Part shown: in pieces, positions 12,346-23,346 of the stretch
Layout of the letters: the number at the start of each line of letters is the position of its first letter
How positions within the stretch are numbered: position 1 is the stretch's first letter
The notes under the pieces: model-generated
Seen by the model: only the letters and a program-made list of their open reading frames with translations
What the model was told of the DNA's origin: nothing
The model's database searches: none
NCBI GenBank assembly: GCA_030770545.1
Contig: CM061098.1
Location: 16,892,001 to 16,956,000 of the forward strand
Source of the DNA: Macropodus opercularis
Lineage: Eukaryota > Chordata > Actinopteri > Anabantiformes > Osphronemidae
DNA length: 64,000 bases
Reading direction: 5' to 3'
Position numbers and translations under genes: made by a program

Positions 12346-12691
12346 GGCTCTAGTCTCTCAGAAAGTGTCGTTTTAAATTTACTTCCAAAGAAACCTTGGT
12401 TCTTGATGCAAACCTAACCATCCAGGAAGATTTTGATCATGTTCTGTCAAGACAAAAGCAAATGAGCACTGTATGAATGCTGACTTTGCTTGCGACATGG
12501 TCTAATGTGGGGGTTCAAATCCCAGGTTTGCTTTTCATGACTATGGCAAATCTATTCACCCCAAACTCATTTATTTTAAAGCAATGCAGTAGTAACTATT
12601 TCCATTACTGCAAAAATTATTTTTTTTTTTGTGAAAACATTCTGGCAAGTCTATGAAATGACTTAATAAGGTAAAATTAGGTGGAGCACAT
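12346..12691. other. Spacer between two MITE copies
   Basis: Unrecognised DNA with a short poly-T run at about 12617-12630. A GGTTCAAATCCC at about 12512 resembles a tRNA B box, but no A box or tRNA fold surrounds it. Confidence 0.5.
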
Positions 12692-12695
12692 TTAA

Positions 12696-12866
12696 ACCTT
12701 GTGGGTTTATGATGAACAAGTTCATCCAACCATTCATCTACATAAAGCGTGTTGTGATTTATCTCTTGTCTTGTCTCTGTGAGCCTGTTATATCCAACCC
12801 TTGTCTGGTTTTCGAGCTTTGAGCGCCACCTGTTTCCATTTTGACCCCTCGAAGGCCCCGCGAGGG
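12696..12866. mobile_element. Palindromic TTAA MITE, copy 3, internally deleted
   Basis: TTAA at 12692-12695 is followed by only eight bases of terminus (ACCTTGTG). The sequence then jumps to the centre of the element (GGTTTATGATGAACAAG) and runs to an intact right terminus (CCCCTCGAAGG...CGAGGG) and TTAA at 12867-12870. About 100 bp of the left arm is missing, and the join carries a shared GTG, suggesting a microhomology-mediated deletion. With one arm gone it can no longer fold end to end. Its core is inverted relative to copy 2, which lies only 350 bp away. Confidence 0.75.
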
Positions 12867-12870
12867 TTAA

Positions 12871-14610
12871 GGCTTAAGGCTTAGATCATATATCTGTGTG
12901 AGTGTGTACTTTTGGAGTTCAATCTATTGGAGACGTGTACAGAATGAAGGGATAGAAGCATAGCGATCTGGATGACCACTTCTACTACATTATTGATTTC
13001 ACATCTCAGAGCTCATATATTGGCTGGCTGGGAGAGCTTTAATTTGATCAATGGCACTTGGAGATGACAAAATGACACCCTCTCCCATTACGCTCCACCA
13101 TTAAAGGCAGTGATGGGTGGTGTAAAATCGTGCCTTAGTGGCCAACCTGAAGGGCGATAACGCTCACATTTAATTATTCATATCATTACTTATATGCTGT
13201 AAACATCTAAATCAATATTTGTGAACAACTCTTGCCTAAAGCAAAACGCACCAAAGACAAGAATCTAATATCTGTCATCAAAAGCAGCCCAGAGCTCAGA
13301 GCAGCAGCAATGAATTGGAAGCTAATGTTGTAGAAACTAATACAATGTAGAACATAGTAACTGAACTGAAACATGGGCTCATCCTCAGTTTGGGGGTTTT
13401 TGTGGTTTTTTGCCCTAATAAAAAGCTTTTAATGCCCAAAGAAATTGTATCGTAACACTTTTTCAACCTCAAAGATCTGCTGCAAAACACATCACTGGTC
13501 TACTGTCAAAACCTCATGTACAACCTGCAAGGCAGGGACCGCTTCTGAAACCTCCCACTCGCTGGGCTTTTATGTTTTTGGAATGAACGTTTCAGCATCT
13601 GTCTCTAAAATCTCAAAAGATGCCAACATGGTGTATCAACGGTTCATACACATGGACAGATCCATTTTCTCCTGTCTTTCATTCCATCTGACGTTTCTAC
13701 ACAGGTTCTGGACGCAGCACTCGACCGTGTTTCATGGGAGACATTCGCATTATTTTAATATTTATATTACTGTTAAGAAAACAAAAAGTATTAGAAAGTA
13801 ATCTGTGCAAAGTGTATTTGAGACCTCACTGCTGCAACGCAAAGCAGAACTACTGAAAGACAAACTAACTACAGTAGCTGCTTTGTCTCATTAATGCTCA
13901 CTACTGCTGTGGGGGAAGGAGCAACAAAGGTACAATAGCATACGTACAAACCTGCTTTGTGGAAAAAACAAACAATCTTTTGTAAATGTTATTTTCAGCA
14001 TCAGCATAAACGTTCAGCACATTAGTCAGTTTACACTATTTAACAAGCAGATGCTGAGACAAAAACATCACAGTTGTTGAACTGTCCCATTGGAAGTGGG
14101 GAATAATTGCAGATCCATGTCAGTAAAAGAGTTTTCCACACTTTCACAGTACAGTAACGACAGTTAATCTGCTGCTCTACATATTTATATTTGTAGAAAG
14201 ATCTTTCATTCGTCAGGGGTTAGGTTGAACGTCGCCTCTGTGCAGCGCGGTATCAGTGTTGAAGCTGGGGGATTAATTATGAATGCAGTTCAGGGGAGCA
14301 GACACAGGACAGATGACGGTGGAGGTGGAAACAGCTAATAATGTTAAGAAGAGAAACTAATAAAGGACCTGTCCTCACCCTATGGCAGACAGAAGCAGAA
14401 GTTAATGATAAAAGCAGTAAGGGCAGGGTAGCACCGAAGATTATGACTCGGAATGTGGGCAATATGTTGCAGTGTCACACAACTAGGACCACACATCGGG
14501 CGTTTTTACAGCCGGGGCCCATTTTCTGAACGGCCTGGAAGGTTAAATATCATTAGAAGCACAGTGAATCAGATGGAGGGAAGCTTTCACCATAATGGAT
14601 TCACACACCT
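12871..14610. other. Unrecognised DNA
   Basis: No recognised gene or transposon. The stretch at about 12990-13200 has non-repetitive, balanced composition and could be conserved non-coding sequence. The 118-codon plus-strand frame at 13445-13801 shows no known motif and has no splice or promoter support. Confidence 0.4.
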
Positions 14611-14627
14611 ACACACACACACACACA
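14611..14627. repeat. (AC)n microsatellite, short
   Basis: About eight AC units. Confidence 0.9.
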
Positions 14628-15281
14628 TATTTTAAAGTGTTCATCTTAGTATTCATGTACTGTAACACACAGCGTTTTGCATATTTCTGTTCTTCTCTCC
14701 CTCTCAGTAATAATGTGTGTCCTTTATGCTTCCATTAAATTCCAGAGCAGCATAATTATGCCACAAACACACAATTCTTATCCAAGCAGGGTACCAGAGA
14801 TTAATATACAGGATTTATACACACAGAAGATGCCTTTTGACAGACCTGACACTGTGTGTGACTTAAGCTACAGAGGCACAGACACAGAGGGACAGAAAGC
14901 AGCACATAAAGCCAGAGCCATTCACAGCTAGAATGCCATTCACCGAGCTACTCTATAGCCGGGGACACTGGATGGAACGTTGGCTGGCCTTCACTGGAAG
15001 GGCCCAAATAATAATGGGATTCACGGGACAACAGCGGAGTAATCCAGCTGGCTACCAGGCATACGCGCTCACACGCCGCTAACATGAGCCGCATGTTACC
15101 ACTTCCCCATGAACGACGTGAGCCACGGCCTGAACTACCACTTGTACCATTACTAGATGAGCCACAGCAGGTTGTTCTACAACAGTGGTAAACGACATAA
15201 AACAAGACTCCAGCCCTCAAGCAGTCAAAAGGTGGAAGAACATAAATAAAGGGAACATTGTACTTCCGGTGTTTTCATACC

Positions 15282-15284
<3 letters not shown>
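14628..15284. other. Unrecognised DNA
   Basis: No recognised feature. The minus-strand frame at 14948-15220 is serine/glycine-rich and unlike any family I know. Confidence 0.45.

Positions 15285-15312
<28 letters not shown>
15285..15312. repeat. (GT)14 microsatellite
   Basis: Uninterrupted GT dinucleotides for 28 bp. Confidence 0.97.
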
Positions 15313-15315
<3 letters not shown>

Positions 15316-17076
15316 CCTCTTTTCTGAGTGACAGTGTGTGATGGAAATATGCAGTGAGGGGAAGAGGAAAGAGGAGGAAGAGAAAGTCACCTTGGGAGAT
15401 TTGGTTACTGACCAAATAACTAAATAAAGGAAATTATGGGGAAAATGACCTCACTCTCTGTAGCTGTGAGACAATCCAAGTTCAAGATACCGTCGAGCAT
15501 TTGTTGCTTTGCTGTAGCTGCTGCTATCGCATAGTGTATGATTTTAACAAAGGTTGTGGATGGTTGGGTTTGAAGGAAGCACCAGAGGAAAAGAAAGAAA
15601 CACCTCAGAGGCTGGTTCGTTGCCTTGACTGAGCGTAGCCCCACTGGACTAAAATGGGCCAAACACTGGGTAGCCAGAGCAAACAACAGTTGATATTTGT
15701 TAACAATAGACCAACATATTTTAGAAGCAGTAACCTGTGGACAGACACTGGGCAGAAATCTTTTTTACTACATTTTGGTTAAATAACTTAAACAATATTT
15801 CGTTGTTCTACAAATAAACGTCATAATCAATTTTCATCATTTCATTCTTATTGTGCAACTGCTGTGAGCATTACAGGCACACGTGCACGTTCAATTACTT
15901 TCATTTTTGGTGGTGAAAAATGAAAAACACATTCTTTGGTAAAATGAACCAGAGCTGCTGTTAAACAGCAACAACCAAATAATAATAATAACTCAAGTGA
16001 GACAAAAAACGTGCTTAAGCGTTTATCTACTGTACCTGTTGTTTTTAAATAACCCATTTGTTCAGACTACAGTAGCTCAAAGCCTTCGTCACAAAATGTA
16101 GAACTAAGCGACTGCAACTGTGAAAACAAAGACCAAAAAAGGCAAAGAAAACCTTCCAGGTTGCTCGGTCGGACGTCGGGTTGTACAGTTCAGTCCACAG
16201 GTCTTGTTGAACAGACCTAAAGACATTTGGCGCATTGTACCATATCTCATTTCCTGACTGTCAAAGACCAGGATTAGCTTTGTGCTGTGCAGCGTAAAGG
16301 CTACAGAGGGGAGATGTGGAGAGGGTGGACAAACTGTGGACATCTGGATTAACATCGGATTAAGTTGTATGTCAGGTCCTTCCAGGTCAGTGTGTGTGTG
16401 TGTGCGTGTGTGAAGAAACACAGGCAGAAACAGAACCATACACACAGTTCCATGGAAAGCACCCAAAACATTTCATAATTTCTCCAAATATAATTTTACT
16501 ATATATGATTTATCTTTCCTGGTTGAAAACAATGACATGCACTCAGTGTGTCAGGGATCGGCTCCAGATCCATACAAGGTTTTGAAATAAGTGAAAGCAA
16601 GAGACAACTGATAGTATTATTTATATTTTCCAAAAGAAATTCATCCAGTGCTGTAGTAGATGTGACAAAAGCCAGTGTGCTCAGTGATATTTTCTTTTGA
16701 CTTTAATTGCAGCTTTAGTCAAACCGCACTTCACTTCTGTTAGCAATTATATCAGAGGACGCATCTGAAGAGGACGCCTGTCAAAATGTCAGTGTAATTG
16801 TGTCTCCCTGAGTATAATGACCTGTCTCTGCCTCTACCTCCTTTAAATGCCGCTTGTGCTGTTTTCGTGGTTTGTTTGTATTTTTTGTGCGTCGTATGAC
16901 ATACATATCATGAAACTCTGCTGAAGAAGTGAGCAAAATCACTGCCAAACTGAATTCTGTTTAATTGTGAGACTTCTTTAAACAACTTGCTGTCAGGCGA
17001 CAGAAGCGCTGACATCCTGACTGGCTGAGCGTGTGTCGCAGGCTTTAGTTAGCTTTGGATTTGGTCACTGTACAGC
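15313..17076. other. Unrecognised DNA with one imperfect (TG)n tract
   Basis: Contains an imperfect TG tract at 16391-16412. No exon or mobile element is recognised. The minus-strand 120-codon frame at 16104-16466 crosses that tract and looks spurious. Confidence 0.45.
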
Positions 17077-17765
17077 AGACGTGCCCACACTTTTTCAGCG
17101 TGTGAGCTACTTATAAAATGACCATGTCAAAATGATCTACCTACTATAAAAATACAAAACACATTCAACCTGAGCATCATCCTGAAAAAGGCAGCACATG
17201 AATGTAGCGACTGGCTTCAGTAAAACAACGTCTTGAAAGCGTTTGTCAAACTCTGACAGACAGTTCTCATCTAGTGTCAAGCTGCACACATGTGCGCACT
17301 GAAACAATTAACTGAGCTGATCACACTGATCACGTTTTTGTCTTTTCCTTGCAGCTCTGCGTTAAGGTCATTCAACATGTAGGTCAGATCGGTTAAAAAT
17401 GCTAAGATCGTCATTTAGTTGGTTGTATTCTGCATGTTTAGCTACACGGAAAAACTCCTTCATCTCCGGATAGATCTCTCGAAATCTTTGCAGAAATTTC
17501 CCTCGACTAAGTCATCTCACGTCAGTGTGTAGCAACAACTCAGAGTGGTCGCAATCAGACTTCTCCAGGTACGCACGAAGTCGCCATGTCGAGATCTGGC
17601 ACGCATGGAACAGGCATCTTTGTAGGCTGACGTCTGTGCTATGCGATCTACCCACACTACACCACACTCGCTCCTTGAAGCAAAATTCAAAACTAAAGTG
17701 GCTGCAAATGAAGCTTTTGAAGGCCTTTCTACCACCAGCTGATCAACTCTGCCTGCATGTGTGAA
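17077..17765 (-). mobile_element. hAT transposon fragment (GTF2IRD2/ZBED-like transposase)
   Basis: The left edge (CAGACGTGCCCACACTTTTT) resembles a hAT terminal inverted repeat and subterminal region of fish elements ('GTGCCCACACTTTTT...GAGCTACTT...AAAATGA'). Read on the minus strand from about 17545 to 17390, one frame gives SELLLHTDVR, a stop, then LSRGKFLQRFREIYPEMKEF and a further open stretch ending near NDDLSIF. This is the HTEVRWLSRGxVLxRF block of hAT-type transposases domesticated in GTF2IRD2 and ZBED genes. The conserved Trp of that block is a TGA stop here, and more stops follow. The upstream part of the transposase and the other terminus are absent. It is an inactivated, truncated copy, not a host gene. 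Confidence 0.7.
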
Positions 17766-19640
17766 CCTTCACCCAACAACTGGCCCCCTCTGCGGAATCA
17801 CCAGTTTGATCATTTTGTCCTACCTGTGTGGACCATCTGTGAGTATTAGACCCGAGCTGCCAGTTCATTAAATTCATAAAGATGATGTGTAATGACTGCA
17901 CAGCCAACTAAATAATGAGCTGAAGTAAATTATCCCATCCTGTATCCAGACTTGTTACACTGCTTCCAGGAGAATTAGCTTTGACTGATCTTCGTTGCCA
18001 GAGGATCAGTTCACTCGTTTCATTAGCAAGTCAGATCATCAAGGCAACAGTGACATGAAATGAAAACAAGACTAGGTAGAGTTCACACAGACTGTGAGCA
18101 GTGGACTACGTTTGTTCTCTGATTGACTTCAGCTGTGTCAGTCTGAGTCTGCTGGATTAGAGCATATCTTTACATACAGGACATCACAGTCCTAGACGTT
18201 CCCTTTATTTATTCAACAAAAAGCAAGAATGAGCATTCTGCTGTGGTCATTTTCCCTCGCAGTGTGTTTCACCTAGGACACATGAGAAGAATGATTGGGA
18301 AATTAACTCTGTCTGGGGCTGATTTATTTTACAGAAGCAGCGAAACGATGATGACACAAGCATGGAAATGGGATATAGAAGGAAAGAGAGACATGACGCC
18401 TTCTTTTGCTTTAATTGCCTCCAATCCTTGGACCTGCGCCCACTCTTCATTGTAACACTGTATTTTGGCATCATGGCAGTATGGTGATGTTAGAAATGAG
18501 GTTCGGTCGTTGTTGTGACATCAGCTACTCTCACTGCTCTAGGCTGGGGCGGCCGCCTGCCTTTGCCTTCCTCTATGCTGATGTTCAGTGACAGTAGGAA
18601 CGTTTCATATTCAGACTGCTACAGTACAACCTAAGTGCATGCAGTCATTAATGTTAGTACAGTAGTTGCAGTTCACTTTGGCAGGTGGGTCAGTGAATAA
18701 AGCCTTTGGAAGACTTGAGGAAAAGTGAGATATTTTTTAAAGCAGTACTAAAAGAGACATGACTCAGCTCTGGTTGCTGTAAAGTATGGATAGCTGCCAA
18801 AAAGACCTCATTTAATTCTGCTAATCAGCTGCTCGGCAGGCAGTAAAAACATCTTCTGCTATAAATGATGTTGGTCAAATCTGCCATTTATAATGTTGTG
18901 TCACTTCTCTAACCCTTCCCCTCCAACACTAGTTAGCTGTAAAAGTGCCTGACTGGCTGATGAGACCTGACCTTTTTGTAGCCAATCATTAATGACAACT
19001 GTGACTGTGACAAAATCCATTTAGGAAACATTACAAAACACAAATCTTATGTGGTCAATGTGTCATTGGGCGTAATTGAATGAACAAATGACATCCCACA
19101 GAACGGGCCTGGAGGTAAAGAGTGTGGTGAAAATAACACTGAGGGAATAATATGTCAAAAGGCTTTCTGTCAATTTAATAAAGCTTATTGACCAACAACC
19201 TGATGAAAAGACGGACTGAGCGGTTTGAGGCCGGCTTACCTCATTAAATTTGACTGAGATGCCTTTGGCAGCTTACAGTCAACTTTGCAAATCCAAACCA
19301 AAGCCTTGAGGCAGACCATGACCCGCAACTTATACTAAATGAATTATTCAACTAATTCATTCAGTTAAATCAGCACAACCAAGGCAGGCTGACACGCTGG
19401 TGATTTGAATTTGAATTGAGATACCAGAACATATGAACCATTTTACTTGTACTCTGAATAGTAGGAGTGGAGTAAATTTCCCAAACCAACAGGCGATAGT
19501 TCAAACAATCAGTTAAACTCGACGTGTTAATCAGACAACATTCCCCAGCAAATGATTCAAACTTGTGTTTAGTAGTGTCAGTAATATACTAATTATAGAT
19601 GATACATATTTTCAAAAGGAAAGGATTCTGCAACCGTGTA
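17766..19640. other. Unrecognised DNA
   Basis: No recognised gene or repeat. The overlapping frames at 18243-18474 on opposite strands show no known domain. Confidence 0.45.
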
Positions 19641-19662
19641 ACACACACACACACACACACAC
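19641..19662. repeat. (AC)11 microsatellite
   Basis: Uninterrupted AC dinucleotides for 22 bp. Confidence 0.96.
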
Positions 19663-21180
19663 CCTGTGTGACCTAAGCTGTCACTAGTGTTATTGAACAG
19701 TGTTTGCTGGTGTAGGACCTTCTGTCGTTGGGCCTTGGGCGTTCAATTCCACGCAGGACACCGCGTCTGTTGAGCCTGTAAATGCAGCTTTTGCCTTAAG
19801 AACTAAGCACCGTAATGACAAGGTAGCACTGAGGTGAATGACGGGTGGGACTGGCCAATTACACCTGAGCACAGAGGGCTGTAACCGGGTTTCACATCTT
19901 TTTGAACTGCCTTCTCATCTTGCCCAGGATTTAGGGCGTTAGGCTGTAGTAGCTGCTGTCCTGACTCCATGTCATAATCTTGTCTACTCTGTGAAACTGG
20001 GGAATATCTTTATCCACATCCATCATGGATCAGCACAGACCTTTGCTTAATGTAGCTTTTCCCTTGCTCTCAGTCTGATTCTTAGTCAGAGCTGCAAGAT
20101 TTGCAGGTTTTCCACAGCCACGGTATGTTTTGCAGCAGCACATAAAATGTTTAAAACAAAATATACATTAAGATTTCTGTTTTAAATTCTTTTTAATAAC
20201 TTTTGACTTTACTTTCAGCCAATACTTTTCTCTGCGATAGCTACAGTACACTGAGTAAGTGCTTTACACTGATAAGACCTTCGCTTGCTGCATCAGCATT
20301 ACATTTCATTATTTTTGGCTTGTTGTCTTGTCAACACTTAAAAGATTAACAATTCCTCAAGATTCTGTCTGGCTACGAAATTGATTCTCCATATTTCTCT
20401 GACTCTTGTCACAAGTCCATTTGCTGGAAGAGTGAGGCTGGGAAAAGAGAGCGGAAGAGAGATGGGATCAGGGCGTTCACCCCTTCAAAGGGTTGATCCT
20501 GGATCCATTTGTTTTACCAGAGAACACGCGAGACATGAGGAGTGGAGGAAGAGGAAATGAGCGACCTTTAAAAGAGTGAAGCAGAAGGGTAGAGAGAAGC
20601 AGGATAGTGTGTATTCAACACAAATCAAAGCTTTTCTTGACACCGCACTTGGGTGTCGGCATCGTAAATCTGCATCTACACACGCTGACCAGAATTCACA
20701 CACACACACACACGGTTTTGGTCTCCTTTACATTTTATACAGTTGTAGAATCATAGTTGTATCTGACAGAACAAGCTCACACTGTAATGGTTAAAATGTG
20801 CTGATATGGAGCCCAGTACAGAATGAGCAGAAATAAACACAGCCTGCATGTCACAACACTGCAATCAGGCTTTGACTGACGATACTCTTCCCTCCCAGGA
20901 GAGTCTTTCTGCCCTAAGCTGTTTGTCACAACAACTTAAGCCCAGTGTCTCTGTCTGTCCTGGTTTCTGTCTGAGCTGTGTGGATCTCTTTCACTTGCTT
21001 TCATTTGTTCCATGGCTAAACTCCACCACCTTTACTGGGTGCTTCGCATATCAAAAAAATACAAAATACCATTCATTTCTTAGGCACCCACAAAAAAAGA
21101 CTATAGATACATAAGATAAATGCTGGGGAACTCAAAAAGATGAGCAGGTTGATTCCCGGTAGATTCTCTCACCCAGTCAC
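19663..21180. other. Unrecognised DNA with a short (CA)n
   Basis: Contains (CA)n at about 20696-20713. No exon, RNA gene or transposon is recognised. A B-box-like CGTTCAATTCC near 19741 is not accompanied by a tRNA fold. Confidence 0.45.
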
Positions 21181-21300
21181 TTACTCGATCTCTTCCCACA
21201 GCTTCGTCCTCCCAAGGGTTGCAGGCATGATGGAGCCTAAAACAGCAGCCTGTTGGTCCACCCAGGACGGGTCAGCAGGCCATCACAGAGCAGCAGTGGA
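21181..21300 (-). repeat. Old fragment of the SINE 3' half
   Basis: Read on the minus strand, this resembles the 3' half of the SINE at 46246-46620. Landmarks on the plus strand are GGGTTGCAGG, TGGAGCCTAA, CAGGACGG and AGGCCATCACAGAG, the mirror of the 'rule-of-thumb' phrases GATGGACTGGCGA, TGTACCCTG and GGATAGGCTCCAGC. The tRNA-like head is absent. Divergence is high. Confidence 0.45.
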
Positions 21301-21414
21301 CTCATGACGTTGATGACCTAGATCTTCAGGATGAAAACAACAATGTTACCTTTATTCTAAACACGCAACACAAATGACTCATTCGCCTGCTTAGCTATAA
21401 CCTTTACGTTTTAA

Positions 21415-21682
21415 AACTTGTGCAGCCTCAAATTTGTGAGACTTAAAAATAGGAGGCACCAAAGCTCAAACACACACACACAAGGGTTGGATCAAACAGC
21501 CTTGGTGGGTGTTACATCCAAGCAATGAACACGTGTGGGTCTATGAGGAACATGTTCATCCAACCGTTCATCTAGATGAAGCGTGTTTTGTGATTTAGTG
21601 GCTGTTTTATCCAACCCTTGTGTGGTTTTTGAGCTCAGTGCCTCCTGTTTTTATTTTGACCCCATTGAAGGCTGCTCAAGGG
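21415..21682. mobile_element. Palindromic TTAA MITE, copy 4 (inverted orientation)
   Basis: A 268-bp element flanked by TTAA at 21411-21414 and 21683-21686. It opens AACTTGTGCAGCCTC (CCC changed to AAC) and ends GCTGCTCAAGGG. The internal order is the reverse complement of copies 1 and 2: GTGTGGGTCTATGAGGAACA, then TCATCCAACC, then TCATCTAGATGA. A short CA expansion (about 21472-21482) has grown inside the left arm at the point where other copies read CCACACAAGG. The arms still pair over most of their length. No coding capacity. Confidence 0.8.
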
Positions 21683-21686
21683 TTAA

Positions 21687-22029
21687 CACATGAACCCAAA
21701 TGTAACAGCGTCATAAAAAGAACTGAAACCATGACAGTGGAGGTTTAGCGTGTGGTGACCTCCTACTGAGCCAACGAAGGCGCGTGTGTGGGCTAATAAG
21801 AACTGAGAAAACACGGCTGAACTGCACGATAATAGTCTTTAGTCATCCACCAGTGTTTTATAATCAAATTTAATTAGTGCAGCAGATGTGTTAGGGAAAA
21901 AAAAAGTAATTTACTTGACTTACTGTTTATATGCTGCTTATTTTTGGTTCATTTGATCTGAGGTCTTAAAGATAAATGTTCTTTGTACTGACTGTGATGC
22001 TCCTTAAAGAATAATCGTGACGTCTCATC
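21687..22029. other. Unrecognised DNA
   Basis: Nothing recognised. Confidence 0.5.
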
Positions 22030-22600
22030 TCCTGTCGTGATGAGTTATATTTCTGTCTCCTCTTATGCTCTGGCTGAACTCGCTGCTTGTTTACGGATCA
22101 ACGTGGTTGTGCAACGTGCAGTTTCATTTACTTTCAACTCTGTGCGTCTGCATCTATTGAACGAATAGTTTAACCAGGAGAGTTTCGTGAAAACGAACAA
22201 CCATAATCTGCTCTATTACTTCGGGGGTTGGACATCGGATTAGTATTTAAATTAGCTCTCATCTTGGTTCTCTGTCTGTTTATACCTGCTGCTTTGTTTT
22301 AGTTTGATCACGTCCTGATAGAATAAACCTGCCCAGTGGCTCCTTCCATGCTGCTCCGGCCTTATTTTGTCCGATCTCATTGTTTCTCATTGTTATTTCT
22401 GCTTTGAACTTTGGACCTGATATAAGGACTTTTATTCTGGACTCTGGAGTATTTTCTGATTCCTCTGACTCTAAAATAAAGTACAATGCCATCATTTTTA
22501 ATACCCTGCTGCCATCTTCAACACGTCCGGATGCTTTCTCACTCAAGATCATCTTTCCCACATCAGTAAATTACCTGCCAGCACTAGCCAAGGCCTGAAG
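22030..22600 (+). mobile_element. Possible LTR-like remnant
   Basis: T/C-rich text with two polyadenylation-like signals (AATAAA near 22323 and 22474) and phrases such as CTTTGAACTTTGGACCTG that recall 3' ends of fish LTR elements. No termini, target duplication or internal domains can be shown. Plain T-rich unique DNA is a fair alternative. Confidence 0.22.
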
Positions 22601-23261
22601 TGTGGCATGTAAAGGGCTATTACACTATGCATGTACTAATTTTATGATGATGATAATAAACGTCTCACCTGTCACACATGTTCCCTCACAGCTTGCGGTT
22701 CCTGCAGAAAGGCTTTCTAATTACATTAGCTTGTCTCCTTTCCTTGTCTCCTTTCCTATACTTTGTAAGTGACCTCAGTTGTTGTTTTAGCTCATTTCCA
22801 CTCACTTCCCATCTTGTTTTTCTCTTCCTTTACTCCTTTTCTGTCCTGGGTGTTTGACAGCTTTTTATAAACAGCCACTAAAAGCCTCTGTCACAGACTG
22901 CCGTTGGCTCCACACCATTTGGCCTGATTCACTTTCAGCGGGAAAAGGTTTTTACTGGCTGCCATTTTGGCTCTGTGCATGAAGAGAATGTGCTTGTCCA
23001 TCCCACATGGACGGGGACAGACCAGTCATTCGTGGGTTGAGCTCGCAATCAGACATAACTGTGGTGGTAGATTTTAACCTTGTGTATGTGGTTTAAAGTG
23101 TCGCATTCATATCCTATTGGTTAAGCTAATTGTTTGACAGAGTGGTGTTTTCATATTAGGAGTTTTTCTATTGATGTCATGTGTTTTTGCAACAAGCCAA
23201 AATATGTGAAAATGGAGGAAACGTATGCACATCCAACTATATACTGAGCTACAAGATGGAG
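22601..23261. other. Unrecognised DNA
   Basis: Pyrimidine-rich at 22720-22860; otherwise nothing recognised. Confidence 0.45.
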
Positions 23262-23346
23262 CACAACTCAAAACCTACTTTGTAAAACGTTTTGTGGTGA
23301 CATTGGTTGTGATTTGGTGCTTTATAAATAAAACTGAATTGAATGT
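23262..23346 (+). mobile_element. L2-like LINE, 3' end scrap
   Basis: The stretch reads QLKTYFVKRF on the plus strand, like the last residues of fish L2/Maui reverse transcriptases (LKTFLFxKAF). It is followed by GTGATTTGGTGCTTTATAAA and an AAACTGAATTGAAT tail, the typical 3' UTR and tail of these LINEs. The same tail occurs in reverse at 47804. Everything upstream is lost, consistent with extreme 5' truncation. Confidence 0.6.

Noticed and set aside
12505..12530. tRNA B-box-like GGTTCAAATCCC
   Set aside because: No A box at the right distance and no cloverleaf.
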